From: Ypsolopha sequella
Lineage: Eukaryota > Arthropoda > Insecta > Lepidoptera > Ypsolophidae
Direction of reading: 5' to 3'
Assembly (NCBI GenBank): GCA_934047225.1
Contig: OW203989.1
Coordinates: 15,537,977 to 15,601,976 of the forward strand
Length of the DNA stretch: 64,000 bases
Shown here piece after piece: positions 1 through 12,150 of the stretch (position 1 is the first letter of the stretch; every line of letters begins with the position of its first letter). The translations under genes and the position numbers were made by a program. The notes below the pieces were generated by a model that did not search any database, was not told where the DNA came from, and was given only the letters and a program-made list of their open reading frames with translations.

Positions 1-706
1 ATTAAGGGCCTTAAGCATTGAAACGGTTACCGATAAAAGGTTATAACGTCGATAAAAAAAAACATTGTATTTGTATCTTAAACATTTGATAAAGTTCGAT
101 TTCCTCCAAATTGTATTTTTGTATCCTTCACAGTTCGCTTGTACATTTCATATTGTTTTATTTATACCGACGCGACGTATGATTATAGATACTCCTATAA
201 TCCTTTATAATTCCAGGAATAGATTTTTTGTCTTCCTTCTACCATAAAAGATCTGGGGCTTCCGTTAATCGTTTCAAATCAGAAATCCGCATATTTATAG
301 AGTTCCCGGAGATGCTACATTACCCTGTCATTTCGCTGATATAAATCTTTACTCTGGCGCCACAGATGTCAGTTACCAAGAGAAACCATCGTCATAAGTC
401 ATTACACTATCACGTTCCATAGGGCAGAACACCGACAGTATCCCAGCTTTCGATATTCGGTCACACCAGTGACCTTCAAGTGAAAGCGTTGGCTGATCGA
501 CGCCAGCAAAAAGTATTAGGAACAAGCTGACACCTATACATTTTGCTTTAAAACAAGGCAAAACAACATCTACTCAAATAGCAATAAAGTTGTCAGTATC
601 TGCAATTTATGCGTGTAAAAATAACCGACCGGTTTCGCTTGATCAGTCAAATCTGATACACATAAAGTTGTTGACGTATTATTGTAAGTATGTTATCCCA
701 CCAAAA
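1..706. other. Unassigned AT-rich sequence
   Basis: I see no gene, RNA or clear repeat here. Open frames of about 60 codons on both strands have no recognisable motif and are treated as chance. Confidence 0.4.
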
Positions 707-957
707 ACATTTCATGTAAAGTACGTTGCCAAGACTCGTAAGCTCATAACGCTTTCACTGTTAAAAAAATTATCAGATCTCATGTAGAGCCTAGCCTCTA
801 ATTCTACAAACCCTAAATCTACAAGCCCTAACTCCACAAACTCTACATCGCACAGGCACTGCCATTATGGTAAGAAATGAAGGTTATGCAATAGTTCCAT
901 GAAACGGCCAAGTCATACTTTTTGAACAAAATGCAGCGTTTGTAGAGTTAGGGCTTA

Positions 958-1110
958 GAGATTTACGTCTTGTAGAGTTAATAATAATAATAATAAACAC
1001 TTTATTGCACACAAAAACACAGATAAATACAGATTTAAGAGAAATACAGGGCAAAGGCGGACTTATTTCAGAAAGAAATTTCTTCCAGTCAACCATAAAT
1101 GACAGAGATG
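958..1110 (-). mobile_element. 3' end of a non-LTR retrotransposon with TAA-repeat tail
   Basis: On the minus strand the sequence runs through VDWKKFLSEISPPLP-like codons into a short 3' UTR with an aataaagtg polyadenylation context and then a (TTA)n tail. A homologous copy with a (AATC)n tail is at 46565-46690. Short simple-repeat tails and 5' truncation are typical of LINE ends. The clade was not determined. Confidence 0.55.
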
Positions 1111-1739
1111 AAGAAACATTTTACATTGGCTTATTGAAATTTAAAATGAGTGCATAATGAGTGATATAAATATGTATGTAAGTTAGAGCTTTCGCTCTAC
1201 ATGAGATCTGATAACCATTTAAGACTTTACCTGAGCCTATAGCATGACCAACTCCAGGCTATCTAGGATTCGTTTGAAGAAATTCGGACTCTCCTTGTAT
1301 TGAAAAAAATATATTTGGTTTATTAATCTTTTCTCTAGGGATCTTACGTATAAACAATGTACTAAGATTTATACTTTTGTCAAAAAAAAATGTTTTGCAC
1401 CCTCTTTTTTTTTTGGTTTTCAAACGTTCGCTTCAAGAACGCAGTTAAGAGAACAACTTAATTTTTTTGTCATAAAATAGGTAATAGAAATATGAAGGTA
1501 TATCACCTAAATTCAATATTTTTTCCCTACAAAATAGTCATTATTAGCTAAAACACACCAATTTGTTGTTTCGCTGCGTGATCAATCACTAGTATTACGC
1601 GTCAAAGAAAAAGAGGCCAAAGAGCCAACATTATAATCACCTCTATGAAAAGCAAATAAAGTCTTTGCCATTAGACTTATTGTTCTGTACGGGTAATAAA
1701 AAAAGTTGCTAGAGTATGCCATCTTCTTAAGAGGCTATG

Positions 1740-2100
1740 CGAATTTTATTTTTGTCACTGTCACTCCAAGCGAAAAATCGTGCAGTGCTAGAGGGGCGGA
1801 TTCAGGGCAAAAGGGAAAAAAGTTGGTTTTATATTTTTATTAAAAAAACTAAAATAGCTAGCAAAATTTCAAATATCAAATCTGTAGATATTATTGAAAC
1901 ACACATAATAAAATATGTTTGAGTTCTATATAATTATGGTTCCTATTTGTCAAACGAGGAGAAAAAGTGTGTTTGAAGACCTCATTTCAACAATTATTTC
2001 TATCGAGGAAAATTTATCCAAACATGTTTTCCAATTCCAAAACCCTAGATTATATAGTCAAAATGAATATACCGGAAATGTATTGAAATTTTTTGTGTAT
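1740..2100. repeat. Dispersed repeat shared with 37.93-38.24 kb
   Basis: Blocks such as gacctcatttcaa, atttctatcgag and ttgtcaaac.aggaga occur in the same order and orientation at 37930-38240. The two copies are strongly diverged, so this is an old non-coding repeat family of unknown class. Confidence 0.5.
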
Positions 2101-2207
2101 TTCATGAAATACACAGAAAAGAAACACCCGTATTTTTTTCGCATATCGCCTTAACAGTGAAAGCGTTATTGAGCTTATGAGTCTTGGCAACCTGAAATTT
2201 ATGAAAT

Positions 2208-3051
2208 GTATGAAATTATTAAATTAAAAGCAATAAAACGGAAGGTATTTTATAATTACAAAGCTCGTTTCCATTTCCCGAAACCACTGAAATCTACGAG
2301 TAATTCGTGCAGACCGAGCAAATTCAACTCTAACCACTTCACGTCTTTAGCGCGGAATACGTGAATTATTGCGTGAATTTAAATTTTGAATATTCATTAA
2401 TAATTTCCCCGAACACTGTGGTTAACAAAATGTTATCGGATCGTTTCTTAGTTTTGTTAGGCAACTTCGATAAACTCTAGAACAAATAAATAAATAGACA
2501 TAAAGACACGCAGTAAAGTTCAACGGATGATGGATGATGATGAGTTTCCTATGGAATACCAAGGCATTTGAAAAAAAATATTCTCTTACATCGTGAACAA
2601 TAAATACTCCTTATAATATATATTTATTAAATACCACTGTCCGACTTTTAAATTTCTTATTGTTACATATAAACAATTTAATTTAAACAGGTACAATGAA
2701 AAAAAAACTTTTCTTTGTGTCATATTTTAAGATCCTACGTCAATACATCTCGTACTCGACGTATATTTTACGTTTTAAAAGTGAGTTATTTTATATGAAA
2801 CAAGTGATTTGGAAGGTAGTGCCCTTTTGTGCATTGAATTGGAATACCGCCTGGTGAGTGATGGATAAGTGAACATCAAAATAGAAAAGTCGTTCGCGTC
2901 TGAACTAAAACGTGCTGTTGCCGTTTACAGGACATAAAAAGTAATAAAGTACCATCAAGAAAAGTGTTCCCGACACACTTTCGTCTCATAATACGATTGC
3001 AATACGAGCAAAAAAGGCTCAGCTGGTTTATAGCTGGTAAATTTACTTCCA
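2208..3051. other. Unassigned sequence
   Basis: No gene or convincing repeat was seen. There is one short GATGATGGATGATGATGA stretch near 2526. Confidence 0.4.
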
Positions 3052-3417
3052 TCAGTCGCTCGGTACAAAGTGCACAACTTAACTTTGTTGTTCTTGTTAA
3101 GAAGTTAAAAGTTTAAAAGATATTAGCCCACGGCAATTCACGCCCATAGTTCAGCATAAGTTAGGTTTATAAATCAACAGCTTGAAACTAATGCACAATT
3201 AGACGTGATTTAGTCGAAATAAACTTAAAACAGTATTTTAAAAAAGCTTGTTTGGACAAAATCGTGACTAATTGTGCATTTTATTTAAAACTGTTGATTT
3301 ATAAACCTAAGTTATACTAAACTATTGGCGTGAATTGCCGTGGACCAAAAGCTTTTTTATATAACTTCTTAAAAAGAAAACCAAAGTTAAGCTTTGCAAT
3401 TTGTACCGAACGACTGA
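3052..3417. mobile_element. Foldback MITE, ~366 bp
   Basis: The left arm (cagtcgctcggtacaaa... from 3053) is mirrored by the right arm ending ...tttgtaccgaacgactg at 3416. The arms cover nearly the whole element, including matched blocks such as cacggcaattcacgcc and aggtttataaatcaacag, with only a short loop near 3225-3250. This is a non-autonomous DNA element that would form a long hairpin. No coding capacity. Confidence 0.75.
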
Positions 3418-4070
3418 CGTTTAATGTCGTCGCATGCTATCATTTGTAATTTGCCGAATATACATTTTGAAGAATTTCCACAAAACTCTCATCGCAATGC
3501 CAAGTTCCCTTTGTTGGAAAAAAATCTCAACAATAGATTACGGAAGTTGGAACAAAAATGAAAGTGAATTCACTTGTTATTTTTATAAAGCTGACAATCT
3601 TGTTTCTTTCCAGCGCTTGGCCATTAGCATACGGCTTAGATATTGAACCATATTATTGTTCCATGTCGAAACCCTTATTGCGTTGATATACGTGACAAAA
3701 TGGTACAATCGTGGACCCAGTCCACGAGCTACGAATGTAGACCGGATGACCATAGCGTCCGAAACGAGGAGGTTGCTCTACTTTCCGAAGAAACTTTTTT
3801 TTTTCTTAACAACTCTCAAGGCTGCGTGAAGTTATGTAGGTTTTTTTTTAATGATTCCAATTATTTAACTTTTATTTCTTTTTTTATTGGTTTCGCCATC
3901 CAATACTTGAAAGTCCTTCAAGCTTTTCGCTATTCTTGAGTACGAAGTTTTAAAAATTACAGAGTACTTTAAAATTGAATCCCCTTTGCGTTCGATGTAA
4001 GTTTATTGTGGCTGTCATAAGCAAATAACTATTTAGCCGATTGAGCTTGTAAGCATTAGTTAGATAATAA
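3418..4070. other. Unassigned sequence
   Basis: A 98-codon open frame at 3643-3939 shows no known motif and is judged to be chance. Nothing else was recognised. Confidence 0.35.
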
Positions 4071-4222
4071 AGCCGATTCTAAAGGCTTTAATTTAGGTTT
4101 TAGTGCTGTCAAATCTAAATTTTCTTGATTGCAAAATAGTCCTTAAGTGTTTGGAACAAAAGCTAAACTACTTTGGAAAATATTAAGCTTTGACATCACT
4201 AAAACTAAAATTAGAATATCGA
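4071..4222. mobile_element. Short MITE (~150 bp)
   Basis: Terminal inverted repeats read agccgattctaaaggcttta on the left and, inverted, cgatattctaattttagttt on the right. A relative with the same aggctttaattttagtttta core is at 45487-45654. No coding capacity. Confidence 0.55.
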
Positions 4223-5828
4223 ATTTACATTTTCCAAGGATAATATATACCTATATATCTATGTAGGTATGAAAATATCGAATTTACATATTCCAAAGTT
4301 CAATGGCGCAAAGTTATTGTCACTTTGCATTTCTAATTCAATTTCCCAATTCATTACAAGCAACAGTGCGTCTTATAATCGTCATATATTTATATATGTC
4401 TATAGAAATTGCTGTTAAAAAGGGTGCAAATAAAGTAACTATTAGTAAGTAATTAGTTGAAAACTTGTGATAACGTTTATCAATGCAATGTACTGCAAAT
4501 TAGCAATTCATTTAAATCTGACTGATTAAAAATTAATGAAATTAATTATATTTAATCCTTCAGTTGTCCTCATCACAATAATAGAAGTACCTATATATTT
4601 TTATATTTAAAAATCTTTTGTGCTTAATTTCGCTCAGGCCCAACACCGATTTAAACCTAAAGCGGAAAAACTATCGTTTCAAATTTCAAATTTTGTTTTT
4701 TTTTTGTTTTGGACCGCAACACCTTATGGTTAAGTTATATTATAAGATTAATACATAAAATATACAGTAAATAAAGCCAATAATAGTTGTCCACCAGTGA
4801 TACAATGAATAGAGTGGCGTTTCAACTATTTCTGGTGACAGTTCAGTTTAAAGATGTGAGCAGGATAAACTATGTAAAATGAAAGCATTGGAGCAGGATT
4901 GACCTCTCTGAATACCGTGGCCTTAATGTTATATTAAAAAAATGTATGAAACAAATATGTGATAAACTCTACAAAATAACTATACTATACTTAATTAGTA
5001 TTTTAAAATTTTAGTGATAAATTTAACCAAATAGATATAAAAACATGATTGCATATAAAATTTTTCACATAGGTATTTATGAACGCAGAACAGTGTGTGG
5101 CTCCAGGTTACCTTTATTATCACCCGGCAAAGACTCGCACTGAACCGCTATTTCAGACAGATGCTAATCAAATTGGCAGTAATTGAATCAAGTCAGGCAG
5201 ATATGCATCATCCTGAATCCTATCTAGATAATACACGGACGAATGGTTACCTGGCTGGTAGCAACCGTGATTTGGACTTTAATTGCTATTATTATTGACC
5301 AATGAGTCTTTGTGTCATCGAAAATTTTCTTTAATTTTCCTGAGGTTCCAATGTATACGCAATATATTTATTAAATTTAAACAATCTACTCTATGTTTTA
5401 GTTAAATTCTGATAGAGAACAGAAAGATCTTTCAACATTTTTGTTGTATTTATCACAAGTGAAGAAAATCCAAATGGAATGTGACCCTTATCTCGTTGGG
5501 ATCACATTTCGATCTTTCTCTCCATAAATCATACTAATGTATCCTTTCATCACGCCATCTATCTTCTTTTCATATTATACCTTATTTTCAACCGATTACC
5601 ACTTCATGCTCCTTCCTTTTTGTGTCTTTCTTACTTAGAAGAGTTAAATTGATGGATAGATAGTATAAAAGCATTAAAAAGGTTACGACTGCACGAATTT
5701 AAGCAATGCTTGGCAAGGTCTGTCCTTGAATATGTTGGTGTATCACTTATAGCTGGGTCTCTATGTGCCTTGAAAAGTACATAATGCCGTTAAAGACACA
5801 GTCCCTGCTATCGAAAGTTACTTGCAAC
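4223..5828. other. Unassigned AT-rich sequence
   Basis: No gene, RNA or clear repeat was recognised in these 1.6 kb. A 67-codon open frame at 5095-5298 lacks any motif and is treated as chance. Confidence 0.35.
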
Positions 5829-5830
5829 TA

Positions 5831-7342
5831 CACTGGTGGACATAAAAATCGACTCAAGCATTGTTGTTCTACATTTAAGGAAATAACCCAATCATACAAA
5901 CATAAACATAATGAAATATATATATCATTTTAAAGGTATAGGCCTCCACCTTTGATTAAATGCATTTTTGTCTTAAAGTATTTGCTATACAGGCTGTAAT
6001 TTTTTTTCAAGTGATGTATTACAAAATATTGAAATAATCAAATAGCGAAAAATTAAAAAAAAACCTTCTTTTACAAAATCATTAATTTATTCATTAAGTT
6101 TAACATTAGTACTTCGTGTTCCCCCCTCTAGCCCTTATAAATGCTTGCAGCCGGTTCTTCATTGACCTAATAAGTTTTTTGACTGCTGTCTGTGGAATGG
6201 CATCCCATTCTTCCATCATCGCAATCTTCAAGTCACTGAGTGACGCAGAGCTGGATTCCGCTTTCTTACTCTTATCTTAACCTCATCCCACATGTGCTCA
6301 ATGGGATTAAGGTCGGGGCTTCGCGCTGGCCAGTCCAATGTGGGTATCCCCACCTCGGTTAGATATTGCCGCACCGTTGCAGCAACATGTGGCCTCGCAT
6401 TATCGTGCATTAACACGAAGCTATCGCCGACAAATCCTGCATAGGGCACGACCGTAGGCAACGGTTTCAGTGATGCAGCACTGCGCATAGCGTTCCCCAG
6501 GCCTCCTGTAGACCCGTGCTCTCCCGTCGTTGCAATGCAAGCACATTCGGGACTCGTCAGAGAACAAAATGGAGCGCCATTGGTCCAAGGTCCAGTTTAC
6601 GTGTTCTCGGGCAAATTGAAGTCGCGCTTGCCGATGAGCTGTGGTCAGTTGGGACCCGGTTGCTGGTCTTTTTGGTGTCAGGTTAGCTTTCTTTAGTCTT
6701 CTAGCGATCGTTCGCCGACTTACAGCCCGATCTCGTACTTGTCTGAGTTCTTGTTGGATCTCAACTGCGGTCATGTGACGATTTCTTAAAGAACTTGAAA
6801 CGATGAAGCGGTCATCTTGCTCAGAAGTGCATCTTGTTCTGCCAGATCCTGGCCTCCAAATGACGCCGCCGGTCTCCACGAAGCGCCTGAAGACTCTGGA
6901 GACAGCTGATTGGCTTAGGTGTAATTCTGCAGCCACGCTTCGTTGGTTCCGCCCCAATCGCAATAGGGTAAGCACTTGAGTGGCCTCTAATGGCGTGGTG
7001 TCCATTTTCGGATGACGTAATCACTGGGTAATTAGGGTAGGTGTTAACAGGTTGAAATTGTGTAAGCAAGTGAGGAAAAAAAATTATTGCACGTCCTTTT
7101 AACGGGATAAAGGGACCTTAACGCGTACGTATCTGTATACGAGGTAAAAACTGTTCAAATACGGTAAATGAATTTCACGTCCTGTATAGCGAATACTTTT
7201 GAACCAAAATTAATTTATTCAAAGGTGGAGGCCTATACCTTTAAAATTATATATATATTTCATATGTTTATGTTTGTATGATTGGGTTATTCCCTTGAAT
7301 GTAGGACAACAATGCTTGAGTCGATTTTTATGTCCACCAGTG
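5831..7342 (-). mobile_element. Tc1-like DNA transposon, 1512 bp, full length with long TIRs
   Basis: The element starts CACTGGTGGACATAAAAATC and ends with its reverse complement. It is flanked on both sides by TA (5829-5830 and 7343-7344), the target duplication expected for Tc1/mariner. The inverted repeats are about 169 bp (5831-6000 and 7174-7342), longer than in classical Tc1, with few mismatches in the outer ~125 bp. A broken transposase lies between them on the minus strand. The copy is structurally complete but cannot move itself; it could still be mobilised in trans. Confidence 0.93.
6106..7005 (-). pseudogene. Tc1-family DD34E transposase, inactivated
   Basis: Read from 7005 downwards. 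A helix-turn-helix segment (SVAAELHLSQSAVSRVFRRF) is followed by a second DNA-binding part and the first catalytic Asp in LFSDESR. The second Asp is in MHDNARPH and the Glu in DLNPIEH; 34 residues separate them, the Tc1 signature. The gene is broken twice. Between ...GERYAQC (about 6500) and VVPYAGF (about 6440) an expected catalytic-core stretch of some 50 residues is missing and the frame changes. Near 6250 the frame shifts again, apparently by loss of one base. The original C-terminus continues as ...MMEEWDAIPQ... and ends in ARGGNTKY with a stop at 6106-6108. The start at 7005 (MDTTPLEATQ) gives the expected N-terminus. Family membership is certain; it cannot be functional as read. Confidence 0.93.
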
Positions 7343-7344
7343 TA

Positions 7345-8238
7345 TTTATTACCTATTAAATATGTGGTATAATGCACGTTAAACTATGTCTGGAGCCTGC
7401 GTTTTATACTCTATGGCGGTCATACCCGATAAACAAAAAATATATGAATTTTATACGCTTGCATACTAATTTTAAATATTAACCACAGCAAAAATAGACT
7501 TGGAATAAAAACAACGCAGGCGTTTCAGTTAAAAATGTTGAATCATTTTTAAGAACATATATTGACAAAATCCGATTCGGTTAAAAAAATTAACTCTAGT
7601 CTAAACTGTCCGAACCAAAGTCGGACGTTTCAATAAAACTTCGAGCGACACGGGCCAACTAAACCCATCCTCTAGCCACCCCGGGGTGCATAAATAATTT
7701 AGCCGGGCAATCCGCCGCCTGTTTGCATGGGGATTATCATATTAAACGGATATCAGGGTCGGCGACCTGTCCCGATACAAATGCTAACAATTCATGCAAC
7801 ATTTATAAGGGCCAGTCGATCCTGAATCTCGGAAAAATCGCTTTTGAGAGATTTATTGGGAAAGTTAAGCGGACGAAAAAGTTCAGTGTTTGTTAGAGTT
7901 TGTTGAGCAAGATAAACACCTAAAAACACATTTTAGGAAAGCTTTAAAGACTCACGCCGAGAACCCCCGAGGAAACCCGAGAAGCGTGAATGTGATAGGT
8001 TTCTCACCGTCTCGTTCTCGCGCTCGCCTAGCCTCCGCTCTGTGTCGGTTTTTTTGCCCACTTCAAAGGGTTTTCTCGGGTGAGAAATCACATTCTCATT
8101 CGGTTTAGTGTGACGTAGGAAGCGGTCGTGTGTGCTTTGTTTCTTTTGCCTTGCCAAATACGAGTATAAGTATTTTGCATTATTTAATAGTTAGATTAAA
8201 AAACAATAAAAATTACAAACCTTGTTCTATTTCGATGA
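7345..8238. other. Non-coding flank of the retrotransposon insertion, partly GC-rich
   Basis: 7640-7830 is noticeably richer in CpG than its surroundings and contains homeodomain/POU-like words (ataaataattta, gtttgcatgg). From 7950 to 8105 there is a weak inverted pair (gaatgtgat..tttctcacc against ggtgagaaatcacattc) with CTCGG..GAGA-like motifs resembling those at 23.1-23.3 kb on the other side of the insertion. No gene was recognised; the 7890-8157 open frames overlap these repeats. Confidence 0.3.
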
Positions 8239-8242
8239 ACCT

Positions 8243-11200
8243 TGTGACAGATCGGACCTCATCTGTTCACGTCTCAATTCACAAATAAATGTTCTTATAA
8301 TGGACAGGAAGATTGTTGTATGTAATCAATTAAATCACGTTTAAATAAATAAAGCAAATTGAAATCGATCGCGTCAAATTACTGATTTAAATAATAAATA
8401 CAGTAAACTAAACCTCCGGCCAAGCAATCGGACCAATATTAAATAGATTAAAAACAAACTTTCAATTTCAAACATGATGGTTTCCATTCATGCGTGAACC
8501 CTAGCAAGCTGTAAGTTATTACAATGTAGACGAGACGGCGGCATTGGCAGTTGCTGTATACACATCTCACTCGCTCTTATATCTGTTATCATTTTGTCTC
8601 TTTTGGTCGATTTCTTGCTGGCGTCAGGAGGACTGCGAGGATTTCGTAACTAAATGGATCTTGTGACTATATGCATTAGGTTGATTCCAATAAGGAGCGA
8701 ACGCAGCGAACGAAGCGAACGCAGCGAACGAAGCGAACGCATCGAACGGAACGAACGGAACGGAGTATATAAGGTCATGGAGAAGCGGATTGGGGATCAG
8801 ATATTTTTATACCATCGTCGAAGTGCTGTCAAGAAGTCTCAAGGTGAAGTCCCAAGTTCAGAGTATTGTTACGGGGTGGGTTTTCTTTGCTTCAATAGTA
8901 ATTTTGTTTTCGGAACTTGCGATTAAAATACGGAATGTGTCAATCTATCTGTTCGTTTGATCACGGGGTCATTTCGCGTTCGCGTTAGCTTTTAGGTGGC
9001 TGTATGCCCTTTTATCGTAAATAGATTCGGTTATGGTCAATAGTTTTTGACTTTTCCGACTCGGAGATTGACACAGACGCGTTTGAATTCGTATAGGGTG
9101 AACGAGGAACGAGCTAGATTCCGCGATGTGTAAAGGGTTCGATAATCGTCTTTTCAAGTTCCGAAATTAAAGTACGTACTTAAATAATGTAGTAGTGCAT
9201 AGGTCGATTCAGGGGTTGATGGGGAGGGCAGGGAGTATGGTCTCTTCTTAGTATTGCCGGACGTGGAAACGGGAAGATGTACCAGGGTGACAATGTGGCA
9301 TAGGGCTAGTCGCTGGGATATCTTGAAGAGTCAGGCAGGGAGCTTACAGAGCGGATGTCGCACTGGGCTAAAGCTCGGGTCACCTACTGGTGTGAACGAC
9401 AGAGCCTAGTTTTAACCTCCTCTGGAGGGAAGCAAGCGTCTGGGATGGCCTTGCGCCAGTTTTACATACTGGAAACACATCCCCCATGAAAGGCGATGTT
9501 TATGGCAAAGTGTCCGTGCCGTGAAGAGGTTGCGATTTGTTCTAACCTTTGTCATCTGACTGAGCTGGTCATGGTCTCATATCTATATATTTATATATAC
9601 ACATGATCATATAGGATATCCCAGCCAGCGGGGTGAAGTCCTTTTTACTGTATCACCTCCTGTCTGAGTAGGGCAAAGTTTTAGGGTGTTAGGCACACAC
9701 AGGGGTTCCAACTTGCCCCGCGTCTTTCTGTCGATTAGTTGAGGGGTTGTATGGTGTTTGCTAGCACAATATACAACCACACACACGTTTAATTGTAAAT
9801 GTGAGGTGACGGACCTCTAGCCTTGAAATCCACACATTTGAAAGCCTAGGAATACTTGATTTTAGGGCCAAATGTTAGGCAGGTAAATTCTAAAATAAAG
9901 TCTACTGTTAGGGTATTAATAACTTATTTTTGAGAAATTATACATAGTGGGAGGTATCAGGTAACCTTCATCATTGTTTAGGAAAAATAGGTCAGTAAAT
10001 TTAGGTTGGTTTAGGTTATAAGGTTCCAAGTACATAGGGATCTCTGAAACTTACATTTTAGTGGTTCAGGAATAAGTGTCGTTTGTTGACTAGTTTCATT
10101 ATTTATTTAAGATGGTTTTATAAACCCACAGAACCCTAATTTTTAATACTAAAGCATAAGGCTTTGATATTGGCAGTAAATATGAAATGATATCAGTATT
10201 AGAAAACATTTGAGTTTCACCACCTAAGGATCTCTAAATATGATGTACTTACTTAGGTATTTCTTTAAGAAATAAGGAGGCTTGAGGTTGGCACAAGAAT
10301 ATGCCTAAATAATAGAGGGAGCATAAATAAGTCTTGATTTTGAATTTAGGTTGATTCTGGACTATAAAAGGTCATAACTGTAGTACCTACCAAACCCTTC
10401 TTAAGGTCAGTTCTTAGTGAAACTAAGTTGAAATAATTTTAATTTATATTTATCAAGAAATATGAGCCTTTTAAGAATCAAATCAAATAATCTGATTGTA
10501 AGAGTCCAAAAATAGAGTGCAGTGACATGACAGCATTGTTTTGCTAGTACTTACTACCCAGAAGAAAGTTCTTAGGTGAAATAAGCAATGGCTTTGATTT
10601 TAATACCCATTTGACTGTTAAATTATTTACTTACTGTGGAAATAGCTCTGGGAGATTTTATTCAAGAAATAAGAATAATTTCAATCTTTATCAATATTCA
10701 ATAAACTTAAAATACAAATGATGTATTTGTTTGCATAAAAGTTTTCCATTGTCTGGCAAACAAGGCCTTAACTATTACTATACACCAAATATGGGGTAGT
10801 AAAAGTTGTATCTTCGTCATTGGAAATAAATAAATACATCTATGGAACAAAAACTAAGTTCTATTAGTATTATTATTACCACTTTACCTAGAGCAGGTTT
10901 CTCAATCAAAAGTACTTACTTATATTGAAATTATTCCATTCAGTAGTTATAAAATGGACTACATAAATGGCTGTGATTTGTGAAGGATTGAAAGGAATTC
11001 TTACCCATCATTTACAATTATATAAAGATAAAACTACTAGTATAAAGTAGCTAGTTGCCTATTAAATTCATTTATATAAAGTAATTTATATTGGCTAATT
11101 TTCATGTAAGGGGTTCATTAAATGAAACCTATGTACACATGAATGAAGGTACGGTAATTAGGTAACTGGTATTGATTCTGGTAATGGTATAAAAAGATGT

Positions 11201-12129
11201 CCAAATGATGAATTGTGTCTTTGGTATGATTAAGACACGTGCTGATGGATTCAACATCTTTTCTAATTTATTTTTAGTAAATTATCTTTATAATATTTTA
11301 TAAAACATGTACCTTAATTCAAAGAACAAAGTTTCATTTAAAACAAACAACCGTCTAACTTTGATACTATGGTTTTGTTCGTACTATATTAGGAACTTTA
11401 CATCTCTAGTTTGGAAAGCCAATATTAATTACTGTACATTATATTTGCTGAGAAATGCCTAAATGAGATTAAATAAAACACCAGTTATTCTAAAATATAT
11501 TCAACCAAATATTTTTCATAAATTACAGCTGTTAATTCCTCAGCTAAAGATCACTCTTTAGCTATCTAACTTTCTCAAGACACTAAAAGTTAATAGTGCT
11601 AGGGACTAAAATTGTTTCTGAGAGCAATCATATATTGTACTTAAAAGACAGACAGATAAACACTCTTTATTTGGATTCATGCTCATAAGTTCTGAAGTTT
11701 GAACTCTTAAATTAGTCTTTCAGTATAATGTGGACTACGGATGAGAGCACAGCTCTTAAATATTATTTCAAGTTAATGTTTATTCATTCAATAAAGTGAA
11801 GTCTCCTGGCTAGAGCACAGCTCTTAAATTGCTTCAAGTTAACGTTTGTTTATGATTGATAATAGGTAGTTATTATTAAACAGAATAGGCCTTTTAATAA
11901 GTTTTTTTTCTAACTTCATCTCTGAATCACTCTTAAAGAATCTAGGTTACTACTTAAGGCACGACGTAAGGTTCTACTCTGACGATCACACTTTGGCCAT
12001 ATATCTGTTAAAATCATTTCTATTAAGCATCAAACGTTAAGCTATGTAGGTTGTAAGTGGTTTGTTATTGGGAGGATTCGACGGAGTTCAGTGTGAGCAG
12101 TAGTGGTTTTTACAGGAGGTGTTAGTACA
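8243..12129 (+). repeat. 5' LTR, 3887 bp
   Basis: It matches 18988-22901 almost base for base. Differences seen by eye are near 10322 (c/g), 10938 (c/t), 11065 (a/t) and 11088 (a/g), plus a 27-bp gap at about 11533. It is several times longer than ordinary insect LTRs. The promoter lies about 520 bp in, so most of its length must be R and U5, transcribed leader rather than promoter. Open frames at 8654-8926 and 8969-9157 are by-products: the first is a translation of the 9-bp repeat (SERSERSER) and has no domain. Confidence 0.93.
8697..8772 (+). promoter_or_regulatory. LTR promoter: 9-bp repeat array plus TATA box
   Basis: About seven copies of a 9-bp unit, GCGAACGCA alternating with GCGAACGAA and decaying to CGAACGGAA, run from 8697 to about 8763. 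TATATAA follows at 8766-8772 with only a few bases between. By the usual TATA spacing, transcription would start near 8795-8800. The same array and TATA are at 19442-19517 in the 3' LTR. The array looks like repeated sites for a sequence-specific factor; which factor is unknown. Confidence 0.7.
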
Positions 12130-12132
12130 ATT

Positions 12133-12150
12133 TGGTGCCGTGACCAGGAT
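12133..12150 (+). other. Primer-binding site for tRNA-His
   Basis: TGGTGCCGTGACCAGGAT lies three bases after the 5' LTR. Its reverse complement, ATCCTGGTCACGGCACCA, reads as the 3' end of animal tRNA-His (T-arm, acceptor stem ending GTCACGGCA, plus CCA). All 18 positions fit the tRNA sequence as I know it. This marks the start of minus-strand DNA synthesis and fixes the element's plus orientation. Confidence 0.85.

Larger units (their letters stand above)
707..2207. repeat. Region bounded by ~60-bp inverted repeats
   Basis: The segment 707-767 (theme ttgccaagactcgtaagctc, ending in ctttcactgttaa) recurs inverted at 2151-2207. Inside, a second inverted pair lies at 772-792 and 1194-1214 (atcagatctcatgtagagc), and a third, made of CTACAAACCCTAA-like motifs, at about 798-845 and 935-978. 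The layout suggests a MITE or foldback element that later received a LINE tail. The arms are imperfect and no target duplication was identified, so the limits are approximate. Confidence 0.5.

Noticed and set aside
3643..3939. 98-codon open frame
   Set aside because: No motif, F/N-rich codons from T-runs, no support from context.
8654..8926. 90-codon open frame with a SERSERSER repeat, duplicated at 19399-19671
   Set aside because: It is a translation of the 9-bp promoter array in the LTR. It starts before the TATA box, has no domain, and is identical in both LTRs only because the LTRs are identical.
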